NCBI GenBank assembly: GCA_018433085.1
Contig: JAHDRW010000014.1
Location: forward strand, 1 to 64,000
Reading direction: 5' to 3'
Length of the DNA: 64,000 nucleotides
Source: Deltaproteobacteria bacterium
Lineage (GTDB): Bacteria > Desulfobacterota > Desulfomonilia > UBA1062
The position numbers and the translations under genes were made by a program. Positions 35,952-44,649 of this stretch are shown piece by piece. Numbering within the stretch: the first letter of the stretch is position 1; every line of letters starts with the position of its first letter. The notes below the pieces were generated by a model. That model was not told where the DNA came from. It searched no databases and worked only from the letters and a program-made list of their open reading frames with translations.

Positions 35952-36155
35952 TCAGATCTTTTCGCTGGTACTGATGCCCAGGTGGGTGTACACGGCGCAC
36001 GAACCGGTCACGGCGCTGGAAATCAGCGCTCCGCCCGTGACCAGCAGCAGGGCGCTGAACAGGCTCACCTTCCGGGTTTTCACGAGCACGAAGATCAGCA
36101 CGGCGGAAACCGCGAGCCTGCTTAAACGGTCAATTGTTCCAACGTTCTGGTCCAT
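35952..36155 (-). CDS. Small membrane protein, DUF2892/YgaP-like
   Basis: A 67-residue protein at ATG 36155 with an excellent AGGAGGT six bases upstream. The start M-D-Q-N-V-G-T-I-D-R-L-S-R is the DUF2892 signature, followed by two hydrophobic helices separated by a short positive loop (K-T-R-K-V). In other bacteria the domain is found alone or fused to rhodanese (YgaP). No rhodanese is attached here. Function unknown. Confidence 0.8.
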   Translation of the reverse strand: MDQNVGTIDRLSRLAVSAVLIFVLVKTRKVSLFSALLLVTGGALISSAVTGSCAVYTHLGISTSEKI

Positions 36156-36570
36156 TACATACCTCCTTTATTCACCCAGGGGATTATTCTTGGACTCGAT
36201 CCGCTTGTCAACAGGTATTTATAATATCTGGGTTTTCTCACTTTCCGGACGTTTCTGCGGGGAAGGTGTGCCTAATGATTTTCATCTGCATGAAAGGCTG
36301 GCTCTCTGCCGGAGCAGTGGATGCTTCAGGCTGCCCTGAGGGCTTTCCGGCTGTTTTTCATCGGAACGGGAGGATGATCGTGTTTTTCTCAGCGTCCGGT
36401 TTTTCTGTCGGTATTCTTGTACGGACCGGGAGGGGGGAGGGTTGGAGAGGTGATATATTAAGTCACTAAAAACATAATACTAGAATGAATAATGGTTCAG
36501 TTTTTTATTGTGCTCGTTGAGACGATCGGGTACAATCAAGGGACGAAAAAATTCGTAACAGGGGGGTTAT
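36156..36570. other. Intergenic region upstream of formate dehydrogenase
   Basis: About 415 bases between divergent genes. The stretch 36460-36510 is AT-rich and may hold the fdn promoter, but I see neither a good -35/-10 pair nor a GG-N10-GC sigma-54 element. GGGGGG at 36561-36566 is the ribosome-binding site of the next gene. No RNA gene or long repeat is visible. Confidence 0.35.
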
Positions 36571-39500
36571 ATGAATGTAAGTAGGAGGGGATTCCTGAAG
36601 CTTGCGGGCGGAACCCTGGCTGCTGCGGGCATCGGAGCGAGTGTTGGGGTGAAATCCGCTCACGCGAAGCCTTCGAAGATCCGGTATGCACGCGAGATTC
36701 CCACCGTCTGCCCTTATTGCGGTGTGGGGTGCGGCATTATCTCTCACGTGAGCAACGGGAAGGTCATCAATACCGAGGGAGACCCTGATCATCCCATCAA
36801 CAGAGGCTCGTTGTGTTCCAAGGGCAGTGCGCTGTTCCAGATTCCCAACAACGACAAGCGCCTGAGCAAGGTCCTGTACCGGGCCCCGGGCTCCGGCCAG
36901 TGGGAGGTGAAGTCCTGGGACTGGGCCTTGGACAAGATCGCCAGGAACATCAAGGACGCCCGTGACAAGGGCTTCGTCAGGACCAACGCGAAAGGCCAGG
37001 TGGTCAACCGGGTGGAAAACATCGCCTCTCTGGGAGGCGCAAGCCTCGACAACGAGGAGGTGTACTCCCTGGTGAAGTTCAAGAGGGCGCTCGGCCTGGT
37101 ACACCTGGAACACCAGGCGCGTATTTGACACAGCTCCACCGTCGCCGGTCTGGCGAACTCATTCGGTCGCGGGGCAATGACGAACCACTGGAACGATATC
37201 CAGCATGCGGACGTCATCATGATCCTTGGCTCAAACGCGGCCGAGAATCATCCGATTTCATTCAAATACGTCAATCTCGCCCGGGAAAAGAGGGGCGCGA
37301 AGCTCATCAATGTAGATCCCCGGTTCACCCGCACCTCGGCCACCGCAGACAAGTATGCGCGGCTCAGGTCGGGCACCGACATCGTCTTTGTCGGGGGCAT
37401 GATCAACTATGCCCTCCAGAATGACAGAATCCAGAAAGACTATGTGGTCAACTACACCAACGCGGCGTTCCTGGTGAACCCGGATTTCAAGGGCCCCGCC
37501 GACCTGGAGGGGGTATACTCCGGTCTCAGCGGCGGCAAGTACGACAAGGCCACCTGGAGCTACCAGCTCGATGAAAACGGGGTTCCCAAAAAGGACACCA
37601 CGCTTACCGATCCCAACTGCGTGTTCCAGCTGCTCAAGAAGCACTATGCACGCTACGACATGGAAACAGTCGTCAAGATAACGGGCGGAGACAGCAAGGA
37701 ATATGAAGAGATCTATGATCTCTACACCTCCACCTGCAAGCCGGAGAAGTCGGCCACCATCATGTACGCCATGGGCACCACCCAGCACACCTACGGTTCT
37801 CAGAACGTGCGTATTTTCGCGGTGCTCCAACTGCTCCTGGGTAACATCGGGGTTGCGGGCGGCGGCATCAACGCCCTTCGCGGCGAGAGTAACGTGCAGG
37901 GCTCCACGGACCATGCGGCCCTGTTCCATATCCTGCCCGGCTATCTCCAGGCGCCCAAGGCTTCCCAGCAGACGTACCAGAAGTACCTCGAGGACAGCAC
38001 GCCCGAGACCACCGATCCCAAGAGCGTAAACTGGTGGGGAAACTATCCCAAGTATGCGGCCAGCCTCCTGAAGGCATGGTGGCGCGACGCCGATCCCGAG
38101 AAGTCCTATGATTACATAGGCAAGATCGACGACGGCGTGAACTACTCCACCATTCCCATCATCGAAAAGATGGCCTCGGGCGGGATCAACGGTCTGTTCT
38201 GCTGGGGCCAGAACCCGGCGGTGGCATGCCCGAGCGCACGCCTCGTGCGCCGCGCCCTCGCCAAGCTCGACTGGCTGGTGGCGGTGGATCTCTGGGAGAC
38301 AGAGACCGCTTCCTTCTGGCAGCCGGAGGCCGGCGTTGACCCCTCGGCCGTCAAGACCGAGGTGTTCCTGCTTCCCGCGGCCTCTTCCGTGGAAAAGGAA
38401 GGTTCCATCTCCAACTCCGGCAGATGGGCGCAGTGGCGCTGGAAGGCGACCGAGCCTCCCGGAGACGCACGGGACGATTTGTACATCATATCCGAGCTCG
38501 TCCACCGGATGAAGCATCTCTATGCGAAGGAAGGCGGCGCGTTCCCCGAGCCCATTCTCGGACTCTCCTGGGAATATGCCAACAGCGGCATGGACGATTC
38601 CGCCCATCATCCCTCTCCACGGACAGTGGCGAAAGAGATCAACGGCTTTTTCCTCAAAGACGTCGAGATCAAGGGCACGGTCTACAAGGCCGGCCAGATG
38701 GTACCCAGCTTCGCGTTCCTGCAGGCGGACGGCTCCACCTGCAGCGGCAACTGGCTCTACTGCAACTCGGTTACCGACACCGAGAACCGGCTGATGCGCA
38801 GGGACAACTCCGACCCCACGGGCCTGGGCTTCTACCACAACTGGGCCTGGTGCTGGCCGGTGAACCGGAGGGTCATCTACAACCGCGCGAGCGTTGATTT
38901 GAACGGCAAACCCTGGGCCAAGGACAAGCCGGTCATCTGGTGGGACAGCCTCAGGAAGACCTGGCTCGGCGATGTTCCCGACGGCGGCGGCGCACCGGGG
39001 GCCGTTCACCCGTTCATCATGGTCAACCACGGCCACGGACAGCTTTTCTCGCCCGGCATGGTCGACGGCCCGTTCCCCGAGCACTACGAGCCTCTGGAGT
39101 CGCAGGTGCCCAATCTCATGTCCAGACAGCAGGAATCTCCTGTCATCATGCGTTACGACAAGGCGGTTCAGGAGCGGGTGTGCGACCCCATGCTGGTGGA
39201 GGGCGCAGCGGCCTGTGTATTCGGCAGCCCCGACAAGGATAGGTTCCCCATCTACTGCACCACCTACCGGGTCACCGAACACTGGCAGGCGGGTCAGATG
39301 ACCAGATGGCTGCCATGGCTCGGCGAGCTGGTTCCGCACATGTTCGTTGAGATGAGCGAGGAACTGGCGAAAGAGAAGCGGATCAGAAACGGGGAGGTGG
39401 TACGGGTTACCTCCATCAGGAACCAGGAAGGCATTCTTGCGCACGTCATGGTGACCTCCAGGATCAGGCCGTTCACCGTCAACGACCAGACGCTCCATCA

Positions 39501-39645
39501 GGTGGGCATGCTCTGGCACTTCGGGTACAAGGGACGGGTGACAGGGGCCATCGCCAACGACCTCACTCCGCTCGTCGGAGATGCCAACACCATGATTCCC
39601 GAGTACAAGGCCTTCCTCGTGAATATCGAAAAGGTGAGGAGGTAA
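36571..39645 (+). CDS. fdnG: Formate dehydrogenase-N type catalytic subunit, selenocysteine-containing
   Basis: One 1024-residue protein read through an in-frame TGA at 37126-37128, which encodes selenocysteine at residue 186. The residues around it, E-H-Q-A-R-I then Sec then H-S-S-T-V-A-G-L-A, are the formate dehydrogenase active-site sequence, and a SECIS hairpin follows. The N-terminus is a Tat signal (S-R-R-G-F-L-K then a hydrophobic stretch). A [4Fe-4S] site follows at C47, C50, C54 and C82. The rest is a full DMSO-reductase-family fold with two pterin sites. It oxidises formate on the outer side of the cytoplasmic membrane and passes electrons to the iron-sulfur subunit encoded three bases downstream. 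Reading the TGA as a stop would split the gene in two. Confidence 0.96.
37126..37165 (+). promoter_or_regulatory. Selenocysteine codon and SECIS hairpin
   Basis: TGA at 37126-37128 is followed, 14 bases on, by the stem CGCC (37143-37146) and GGCG (37152-37155), closing the loop GGTCT (37147-37151). E. coli fdnG has the same GGTCT loop at the same distance from its UGA, where SelB binds. Flanking bases continue the stem less regularly. The selA, selB, selC and selD genes are not in this window. Confidence 0.92.
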
Positions 39646-39648
39646 GCC

Positions 39649-40437
39649 ATGACCGAATATATCAAGCTCATCGATCTGACAAAGTGTACCGGATGCAGGG
39701 CGTGCCAGGTGGCTTGCAAGAACTGGAACGACCTCCCCGCCGAGAAGACGGGCTTCACCGGGTCTCTGCAGAATCCGTCCGATCTTTCATACAACACCTG
39801 GTGTCTCATCCGGTTCGACGAGATCCAGAACGGCTCCGGCATGAACTGGATCATGCGGCACGACGCCTGCATGCACTGCGAATGGCCGGCATGCGTCAAG
39901 GCATGCCCTTCGCCGGGCGCCCTTGTAAAGACGGAGACCGGCGCGGTCGTGCACAATCCGGATTTATGCATCGGCTGCAAGGCCTGCACGGCGGCCTGCC
40001 CGTTCGACATCCCGCGCTACTCCGCCGAACAGGAGAAGATCGCAAAGTGCGACCTGTGCTACAGCAGGATCACCGATGGCAGGAAGCCCGCATGCGTGAC
40101 CGCGTGCCCCACAGGCTGTCTGTCTTTCGGGCCCAAGGACGAGATGCTGGCCAAGGCCGATGCCAGGGCCGCAGAGGTACAGGGGGTTGTCTATCCCCAG
40201 AACCCCAAGTACCGGACCAATGTGCTCTACATCATGCCCAAGGCGATCAACGTGGCTCAGCTCCAGCATACCAACCCGAACCCCAAGATGCCCACCACCA
40301 TCCTCTGGTGGAAAAATCTCTTCAAGCCCTTCACCCTGATCGGCATGGGCGCGGTGGCCGGTGCGGCCATGCTCCACTACATGGTCAGGGGTCCGCACGA
40401 GCCGCATGAGCCCGAGAATAAGGAAGGGGGTGAGTGA
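39649..40437 (+). CDS. fdnH: Formate dehydrogenase iron-sulfur subunit
   Basis: A 262-residue protein with four [4Fe-4S] motifs: C-T-G-C-R-A-C-Q-V-A-C-K, C-M-H-C-E-W-P-A-C-V-K-A-C-P, C-I-G-C-K-A-C-T-A-A-C-P and C-D-L-C with C-V-T-A-C-P. A single membrane helix near the C-terminus (I-G-M-G-A-V-A-G-A-A-M-L) anchors it, as in FdnH. It has no signal peptide, so it is exported together with the Tat-carrying catalytic subunit. It links the catalytic site to the cytochrome subunit. Confidence 0.95.
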   Translation: MTEYIKLIDLTKCTGCRACQVACKNWNDLPAEKTGFTGSLQNPSDLSYNTWCLIRFDEIQNGSGMNWIMRHDACMHCEWPACVKACPSPGALVKTETGAVVHNPDLCIGCKACTAACPFDIPRYSAEQEKIAKCDLCYSRITDGRKPACVTACPTGCLSFGPKDEMLAKADARAAEVQGVVYPQNPKYRTNVLYIMPKAINVAQLQHTNPNPKMPTTILWWKNLFKPFTLIGMGAVAGAAMLHYMVRGPHEPHEPENKEGGE

Positions 40438-40438
40438 T

Positions 40439-41083
40439 ATGTCTGCCAAAAAAGAAGGAATGGTATACGTTACCACGCTGCAGGAGAGAATCGTTCACTG
40501 GCTCCTGGCCGGAAGCTGCCTGTTCGCGCTGCTGACCGGCCTGGGGCTCATGTTCCACAGCTGGGACTTCATCCCCGCCCTGCTGGGCGGCCACTACGCC
40601 ATGAAGTGGATGCACATATTCTCCGGCGTGGTGTTCGCCTTTGCGCTCGTTGCGGCGAGCATCATGTGGTGGGGGCACTGCAAGTTCGTGCCCGACGACC
40701 TCAAGTGGGCGCAGCAGGCAGGCGGTTACCTCTGGGAGGCCCATGACCTGCCTCCGGGAGGCATGTACAATGCGGGCCAGAAGCTGTTTTTCTGGACCGT
40801 GTTCGTCTTCGGGATCGTTGTGGTCGTCTCCGGGCTCATCATGTTCAACCCGCTCGCGGTCCCGGTCACCCTGGCCCGGTGGGCGTACATGCTCCATGTT
40901 GCGTCCGTGATGGTCATCGCCTCGTTCTTCGTCGTCCACTTCTACCTGGGAACCTTCGGCAACCCCGGCACGGTTCAGATCATGTTCCACGGCTGGGCCA
41001 CCCGGGAATACTGCGAGTTCCACAAGGGCAAGTGGCTGGCCGACAGGGAGAAGAAGGGCGAGGAGGAGACCGAAGCAGCATAG
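40439..41083 (+). CDS. fdnI: Formate dehydrogenase cytochrome b subunit
   Basis: A 214-residue membrane protein. ATG 40439 lies one base after the fdnH stop, with AAGGGGGTGAG upstream; the open frame itself begins earlier. It has four hydrophobic helices with histidines placed as heme b ligands (R-I-V-H-W near the start, M-H-I-F-S-G, M-L-H-V-A-S, F-F-V-V-H-F). It takes electrons to the quinone pool, so the enzyme works as formate:menaquinone oxidoreductase or in reverse. Confidence 0.93.
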   Translation: MSAKKEGMVYVTTLQERIVHWLLAGSCLFALLTGLGLMFHSWDFIPALLGGHYAMKWMHIFSGVVFAFALVAASIMWWGHCKFVPDDLKWAQQAGGYLWEAHDLPPGGMYNAGQKLFFWTVFVFGIVVVVSGLIMFNPLAVPVTLARWAYMLHVASVMVIASFFVVHFYLGTFGNPGTVQIMFHGWATREYCEFHKGKWLADREKKGEEETEAA

Positions 41084-41112
41084 GAGATTCCCGTACTCGC
41101 ATCTGTAACCAC

Positions 41113-41146
41113 AAGCCGGAGAGCATGTAGCCCTCCGGCTTTTTTC
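41113..41146 (+). terminator. Rho-independent terminator of the formate dehydrogenase operon
   Basis: AAGCCGGAG (41113-41121) and CTCCGGCTT (41133-41141) form a 9-bp GC-rich stem with an 11-base loop, running directly into six T residues. It stands 30 bases after the fdnI stop. This is a textbook intrinsic terminator. Confidence 0.92.
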
Positions 41147-41282
41147 TTGCGGCGGTTCGCTCACCGGAACGGGACGACCTGCCGCCGGACAAAGCCCGGG
41201 TTGTTTTTCAGGTGAATGCTTTTGCCCTCTTGTGTTTGACCGTGCGGGCCATATGGGCTATACCGGGGTGTGGAGGATTCGG

Positions 41283-41582
41283 GTGTCAGGCTTGCAGGAA
41301 ATACTGGTTATCGTACTGCTGTTCGTGCTCATCATCTTCCTTCCCCGGCGCCTGGGAAGGGCGGGAAGCGAGAAGAAAGCAGGGAAGATATTGAAAGCCC
41401 TCTCCGGCAGGGCGCGTCTGGGCGTGGTCGTCTCCGCGGTCTGGCTGCTTGCGTGGGCGGTGTATTTCCGGCCCTGGTCCGGCGGGATCCTCGGGTTTGC
41501 ACTGATCGGCATGTGCCCGGTCATCCTGGGATGGGGAGTCCTCTGGGTCGTAGACGGGTTCAAGAAGAACCAGGACGCCTGA
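41283..41582 (+). CDS. Small three-helix membrane protein, hypothetical
   Basis: A 99-residue protein. GTG 41283 is preferred because GGAGG stands six bases upstream and the first hydrophobic helix (I-L-V-I-V-L-L-F-V-L-I-I-F-L) begins right after it; an ATG at 41232 in frame is possible. A basic loop (P-R-R-L-G-R-A-G, K-K-A-G-K) is followed by two more hydrophobic helices. I recognise no family. It follows the fdn terminator and may have its own promoter. Confidence 0.6.
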   Translation: MSGLQEILVIVLLFVLIIFLPRRLGRAGSEKKAGKILKALSGRARLGVVVSAVWLLAWAVYFRPWSGGILGFALIGMCPVILGWGVLWVVDGFKKNQDA

Positions 41583-41727
41583 TTTTTGATCCGCTCGGAC
41601 TCATGTCCGCAGGCATGCACTCTCGAAGGTAATCTCCTCCTGTATTCCTGAAGAATCATGCCCTGTGGGGTATCCGCAGGCGCCGGGAAGAGCGATCCCA
41701 TACAACACCTCAGCAACTCATTATTTT

Positions 41728-43092
41728 CTAGTCCCTGGCCATGACCATGTCCGGGATGTCCGAGGAGAAGGTGGGGAAGGCGAAGTCGAATTCGTGGAGG
41801 TCGCGCGAGGTGATGCCGTGCTTCATGGCAAGGCCGAAGGTGTTGATGAGCTCCTGCGAGGAGTGTCCGAGGATGTGGGCCCCCAGGATCCGGTCGGTGT
41901 CCCTGTCGATGACGATCTTTGACACGGCCGCGGGCTCGGTATAGATCTCGGCCATCTTCAGCGGCTTGAGGTCGTGGTGCGCGGTCTTGAACCGCAATCC
42001 CCGCGCAGAGGCCTCTTCCTCCGTGATGCCCACCCCGGCCAGGGAGGGAATGGTGTAGACGACGAAGGGGACCACGCTATAATCCGGCGTGAGGAGATCC
42101 TCCGGCGAGACCATGTTGTGCGCCACGATCCGGGCTTCGTAGGTGGCCACGGGCGAGAGCTGGGGGGAAGAGGGCACCGCGTCTCCGGCAACGAAGATAT
42201 CGGGGTTGGAGACGCTCCGCAGATACCCATCGAGCAGGATGCCCCTTTCATCGGTCTCGACCCCTGCCGCATACAGACCGAGATCCTGATGGTTGGCTAC
42301 CCGGCCGGCACTGTTGATGACGATGTCCGCTTCAATGGTGCTCGACTCGTTTTTCAGGCCGAAGGTCACGGCAAACCCGGACGATGCCTTGGCGATCGAC
42401 TGAACCCTCACACCAGGGATCACCTCCGCCCCCAGCGACTGGGTGAACTCCACAAGCTCCCTGACCAGGTCCTGGTCGAACGCGGGCAGGATTTCTTTTG
42501 CCGCGTCGAGAACCGTCACCGATATCCCCGCGCGCAGGAAGACATGGGTAAACTCCATGCCGATGGGACCGCCGCCGATAAAGATAGCCGAAGAAGGGCG
42601 GTAGCCGATCTCCAGGAGCTCGTCGCTCGTCAGCGTGTTTTCGAACCCCGGAATGGGGAGGCCCCTGGGCCTCGACCCGGTTGCGATGAGGACCTTCCCG
42701 CCCTGGTAGGACTTGCCGTTTACCTCCACGGTATGGGGGCCCGTGAACCGGGCACGGCCGTAGATCGTCCGGATCCCGAGCCCGTCGAGCCTCTCTTCGT
42801 GGCCTTGCGGTATGTCCTCGATCAGGGCGCGTTTGAGGTCGATGAGCCCTTCCCAGTCCAGGTGCGCGTCCTGGACCGTGATGCGGTGGCTGGGGGCCTG
42901 CCGGATATTTTCCATGATCTCGGCGGAGGCGAGGAGCACCTTCTTGGGGATGCACCCCCTGAGCGGACAGGTTCCCCCGAGCATCTCCGCCTCGACGACC
43001 AGGATGGACGCCCCCGACCTGCGGGCGATGATGGCCGCCGGCCTCCCGGCAGGGCCTCCTCCCAGGACGATGATGTCAAAACGCTGTTCCAT
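41728..43092 (-). CDS. Class I pyridine nucleotide-disulfide oxidoreductase
   Basis: A 454-residue FAD enzyme at ATG 43092, preceded by AAAGGAGGTGCC. Marks: FAD loop V-L-G-G-G-P-A-G, redox-active disulfide C42/C47 in G-G-T-C-P-L-R-G-C, NAD(P) loop F-I-G-G-G-P-I-G, and the second FAD motif D-I-F-V-A-G-D-A. The dimer-domain ending reads F-P-T-F-S-S-D-I where dihydrolipoamide dehydrogenases have H-P-T-x-x-E, so the usual catalytic His-Glu pair is absent and lipoamide is unlikely as substrate. It lies divergent to the glutaredoxin/FTR pair, so a role in thiol-disulfide exchange is likely; the substrate is unknown. Confidence 0.85.
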   Translation of the reverse strand: MEQRFDIIVLGGGPAGRPAAIIARRSGASILVVEAEMLGGTCPLRGCIPKKVLLASAEIMENIRQAPSHRITVQDAHLDWEGLIDLKRALIEDIPQGHEERLDGLGIRTIYGRARFTGPHTVEVNGKSYQGGKVLIATGSRPRGLPIPGFENTLTSDELLEIGYRPSSAIFIGGGPIGMEFTHVFLRAGISVTVLDAAKEILPAFDQDLVRELVEFTQSLGAEVIPGVRVQSIAKASSGFAVTFGLKNESSTIEADIVINSAGRVANHQDLGLYAAGVETDERGILLDGYLRSVSNPDIFVAGDAVPSSPQLSPVATYEARIVAHNMVSPEDLLTPDYSVVPFVVYTIPSLAGVGITEEEASARGLRFKTAHHDLKPLKMAEIYTEPAAVSKIVIDRDTDRILGAHILGHSSQELINTFGLAMKHGITSRDLHEFDFAFPTFSSDIPDMVMARD

Positions 43093-43352
43093 GGCACCTC
43101 CTTTTGGGGCTGCGGGGGCGTTCCAGACCCTCTGGCGCAGTCCAGGGCTCCTTTTCGCCCGGAGAGATCCCCGGGCCGGCTGCGGCGGGATGCTTCGATA
43201 CAGTGAATAGTAGCAAAGCGCTTTCATCTTTCAAGGGTTATCGCGCCGATCGGTTCATCCCGCCGTGAATCCCGCCTGGAGGACTTTCAGCGGGGCAGGC
43301 TCCATTGAATTCACCCACGGGCAGTATTATTGTAGAAAAAAGGAGGAGATCC

Positions 43353-43604
43353 ATGGACGCGAAAGTCAAGATGTATACGCTCAGTACCTGCAGCCACTGC
43401 AAGGCCACCAAGCAGTTCATGAACGACCACGAGGTCGAATATGAATACGTCGATGTCGATCTGCTCGACGGGGAGGACCGGAGGGGTATCCTGGAGGAAG
43501 TGAAAAAGATCAACTCCCACCTCAGCTTTCCCACGATCATCATCGGGGAGCGGGTTATCATCGGCTTCCGCGAGGAGGAGATCAGGGAGGTGCTCGGACT
43601 GTGA
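43353..43604 (+). CDS. Glutaredoxin-like protein
   Basis: An 83-residue thioredoxin-fold protein at ATG 43353 with GGAGGAG five bases upstream. The redox motif is C13-S-H-C16, followed by the cis-proline in F-P-T-I-I-I and a C-terminal F-R-E-E-E-I-R-E-V-L. Length and motif fit the NrdH/glutaredoxin group of anaerobes. Its stop overlaps the start of the FTR-type gene (GTGA), so the two are made together and probably act together. Confidence 0.88.
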   Translation: MDAKVKMYTLSTCSHCKATKQFMNDHEVEYEYVDVDLLDGEDRRGILEEVKKINSHLSFPTIIIGERVIIGFREEEIREVLGL

Positions 43605-43936
43605 ACACGGACGTACAGAAGCTCTATGATATGCTCAGGAAGGTCCAGGAGGCGAAGGGGTATTATTTCAACAAAGACCGGGACGTGGTCTTCGACCTGC
43701 TGCAGGCGCTGCTGATCAACAGGGAGCGGTACGGCTACATGTGCTGCCCCTGCAGGCTTGCCTCCGGCGACAGGGAGTGGGACCGGGACATCACCTGTCC
43801 CTGCATCTATCGCGCCCCCGACGTTGCGGAGTACGGGAGCTGCTACTGCAACCTCTATGTTTCGAAGGAGTGGAACGAGGGCAGGGTCCCGCACGTATAC
43901 GTGCCCGAGAGGAGGCCGCTCGACAAGCTCAGGTAG
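43601..43936 (+). CDS. Ferredoxin-thioredoxin reductase catalytic-chain protein
   Basis: A 111-residue protein starting at GTG 43601 inside the glutaredoxin stop. It contains the complete FTR beta-chain cysteine set: C-C-P-C-R, I-T-C-P-C-I-Y-R and G-S-C-Y-C-N-L-Y, which hold a [4Fe-4S] cluster next to the redox disulfide. FTR reduces thioredoxin-type proteins with electrons from ferredoxin. No variable (alpha) chain is present, as is usual outside phototrophs. The coupled glutaredoxin is the obvious substrate. Confidence 0.93.
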   Translation: MNTDVQKLYDMLRKVQEAKGYYFNKDRDVVFDLLQALLINRERYGYMCCPCRLASGDREWDRDITCPCIYRAPDVAEYGSCYCNLYVSKEWNEGRVPHVYVPERRPLDKLR

Positions 43937-44030
43937 ACCGTACCGGGGTTTTTCGCGCCGGGCCGCCCGGTTTCCGGCCGGATGACGCCTGCGGGGGAGG
44001 TCCGATGAGGAGCCGGCCCGCCGGGAACGG

Positions 44031-44336
44031 TCAGGAAAAGAGATGGGTGAGAATGTCCTGCTCGATGTAGGTGAAGCGGATGCCCATGCCCTGCTCGTCG
44101 GTTCTCGCCACAAACCCCTGCGCCCACAGGGGCTTGCCGATGAGTTGCCCGGTATTGAGCCTCAGGGCAACATACGCGTCCCGGGAAAGGGCTGACTCGG
44201 TCCGGAGGAAAATCCCGTTCCTGCTCACGTCCGCCACGGTTCCCGAGCCGGCGTCCGTCATGGTGTCGGTATAGGTGATGACAGCGTCCATGGTGCCGGG
44301 AACCTTCACCCGGGTATTCTTCCGTCTGTTTCGCAT
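44031..44336 (-). CDS. PilZ-domain protein
   Basis: A 101-residue protein. ATG 44336 is chosen because the domain begins there. It shows the c-di-GMP binding pattern R-x3-R in R-R-K-N-T-R-V, followed by D-V-S-R-N-G-I-F-L (the D-x-S-x-x-G motif) and a short beta barrel. A single-domain PilZ protein reads c-di-GMP levels and passes them to a partner by contact. No motility or polysaccharide gene is adjacent to name that partner. Confidence 0.85.
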   Translation of the reverse strand: MRNRRKNTRVKVPGTMDAVITYTDTMTDAGSGTVADVSRNGIFLRTESALSRDAYVALRLNTGQLIGKPLWAQGFVARTDEQGMGIRFTYIEQDILTHLFS

Positions 44337-44649
44337 CGCTCGTTCACTCCGTGCCGGGTAACCGCCAGGAAATCCATGGCGTCCGGGCAAGCAGGACAGG
44401 AAGAAAAAACATCGCCGCAAGGCCGGCATCTCTTCGGCCCGTCATCGTCATTACAGGCAATCCTTCAAAAGATAGTATAATCCGTATGCCTCGAAGAATC
44501 AAGGAAATGTCGTCCGCGTGCCCAGCCATAATCACCGGGGGATTGAATCCGGGATTTGTGGTATGATACATCTAGGAATTCCCGGTGAACGGCGGCGCAT
44601 ACCTCGCGCGCCTTCCCGGGATTGAACCGGAGGCGAACGGTACGATCAT
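44337..44649. other. Divergent intergenic region
   Basis: About 310 bases between PilZ (minus) and the sensor kinase (plus). TATAAT at 44476-44481 could be a -10 element for the kinase, with a poor TTACAG 19 bases upstream. No repeat or RNA gene is evident. Confidence 0.35.

Noticed and set aside
37126-37128. Stop codon splitting fdnG into a pseudogene
   Set aside because: The TGA sits at the catalytic selenocysteine position, the frame continues without a shift, and a SECIS hairpin follows; both halves align as one formate dehydrogenase.
37258-39519. Long minus-strand open frame opposite fdnG
   Set aside because: Same kind of antisense shadow; the plus strand encodes a complete catalytic subunit.
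44598-44645. T-arm-like sequence (CCGG-TTCAATC-CCGG on the minus strand)
   Set aside because: No anticodon arm, D-arm or acceptor stem can be drawn around it, so it is not a tRNA gene, and there is no sign of an integrated element next to it.
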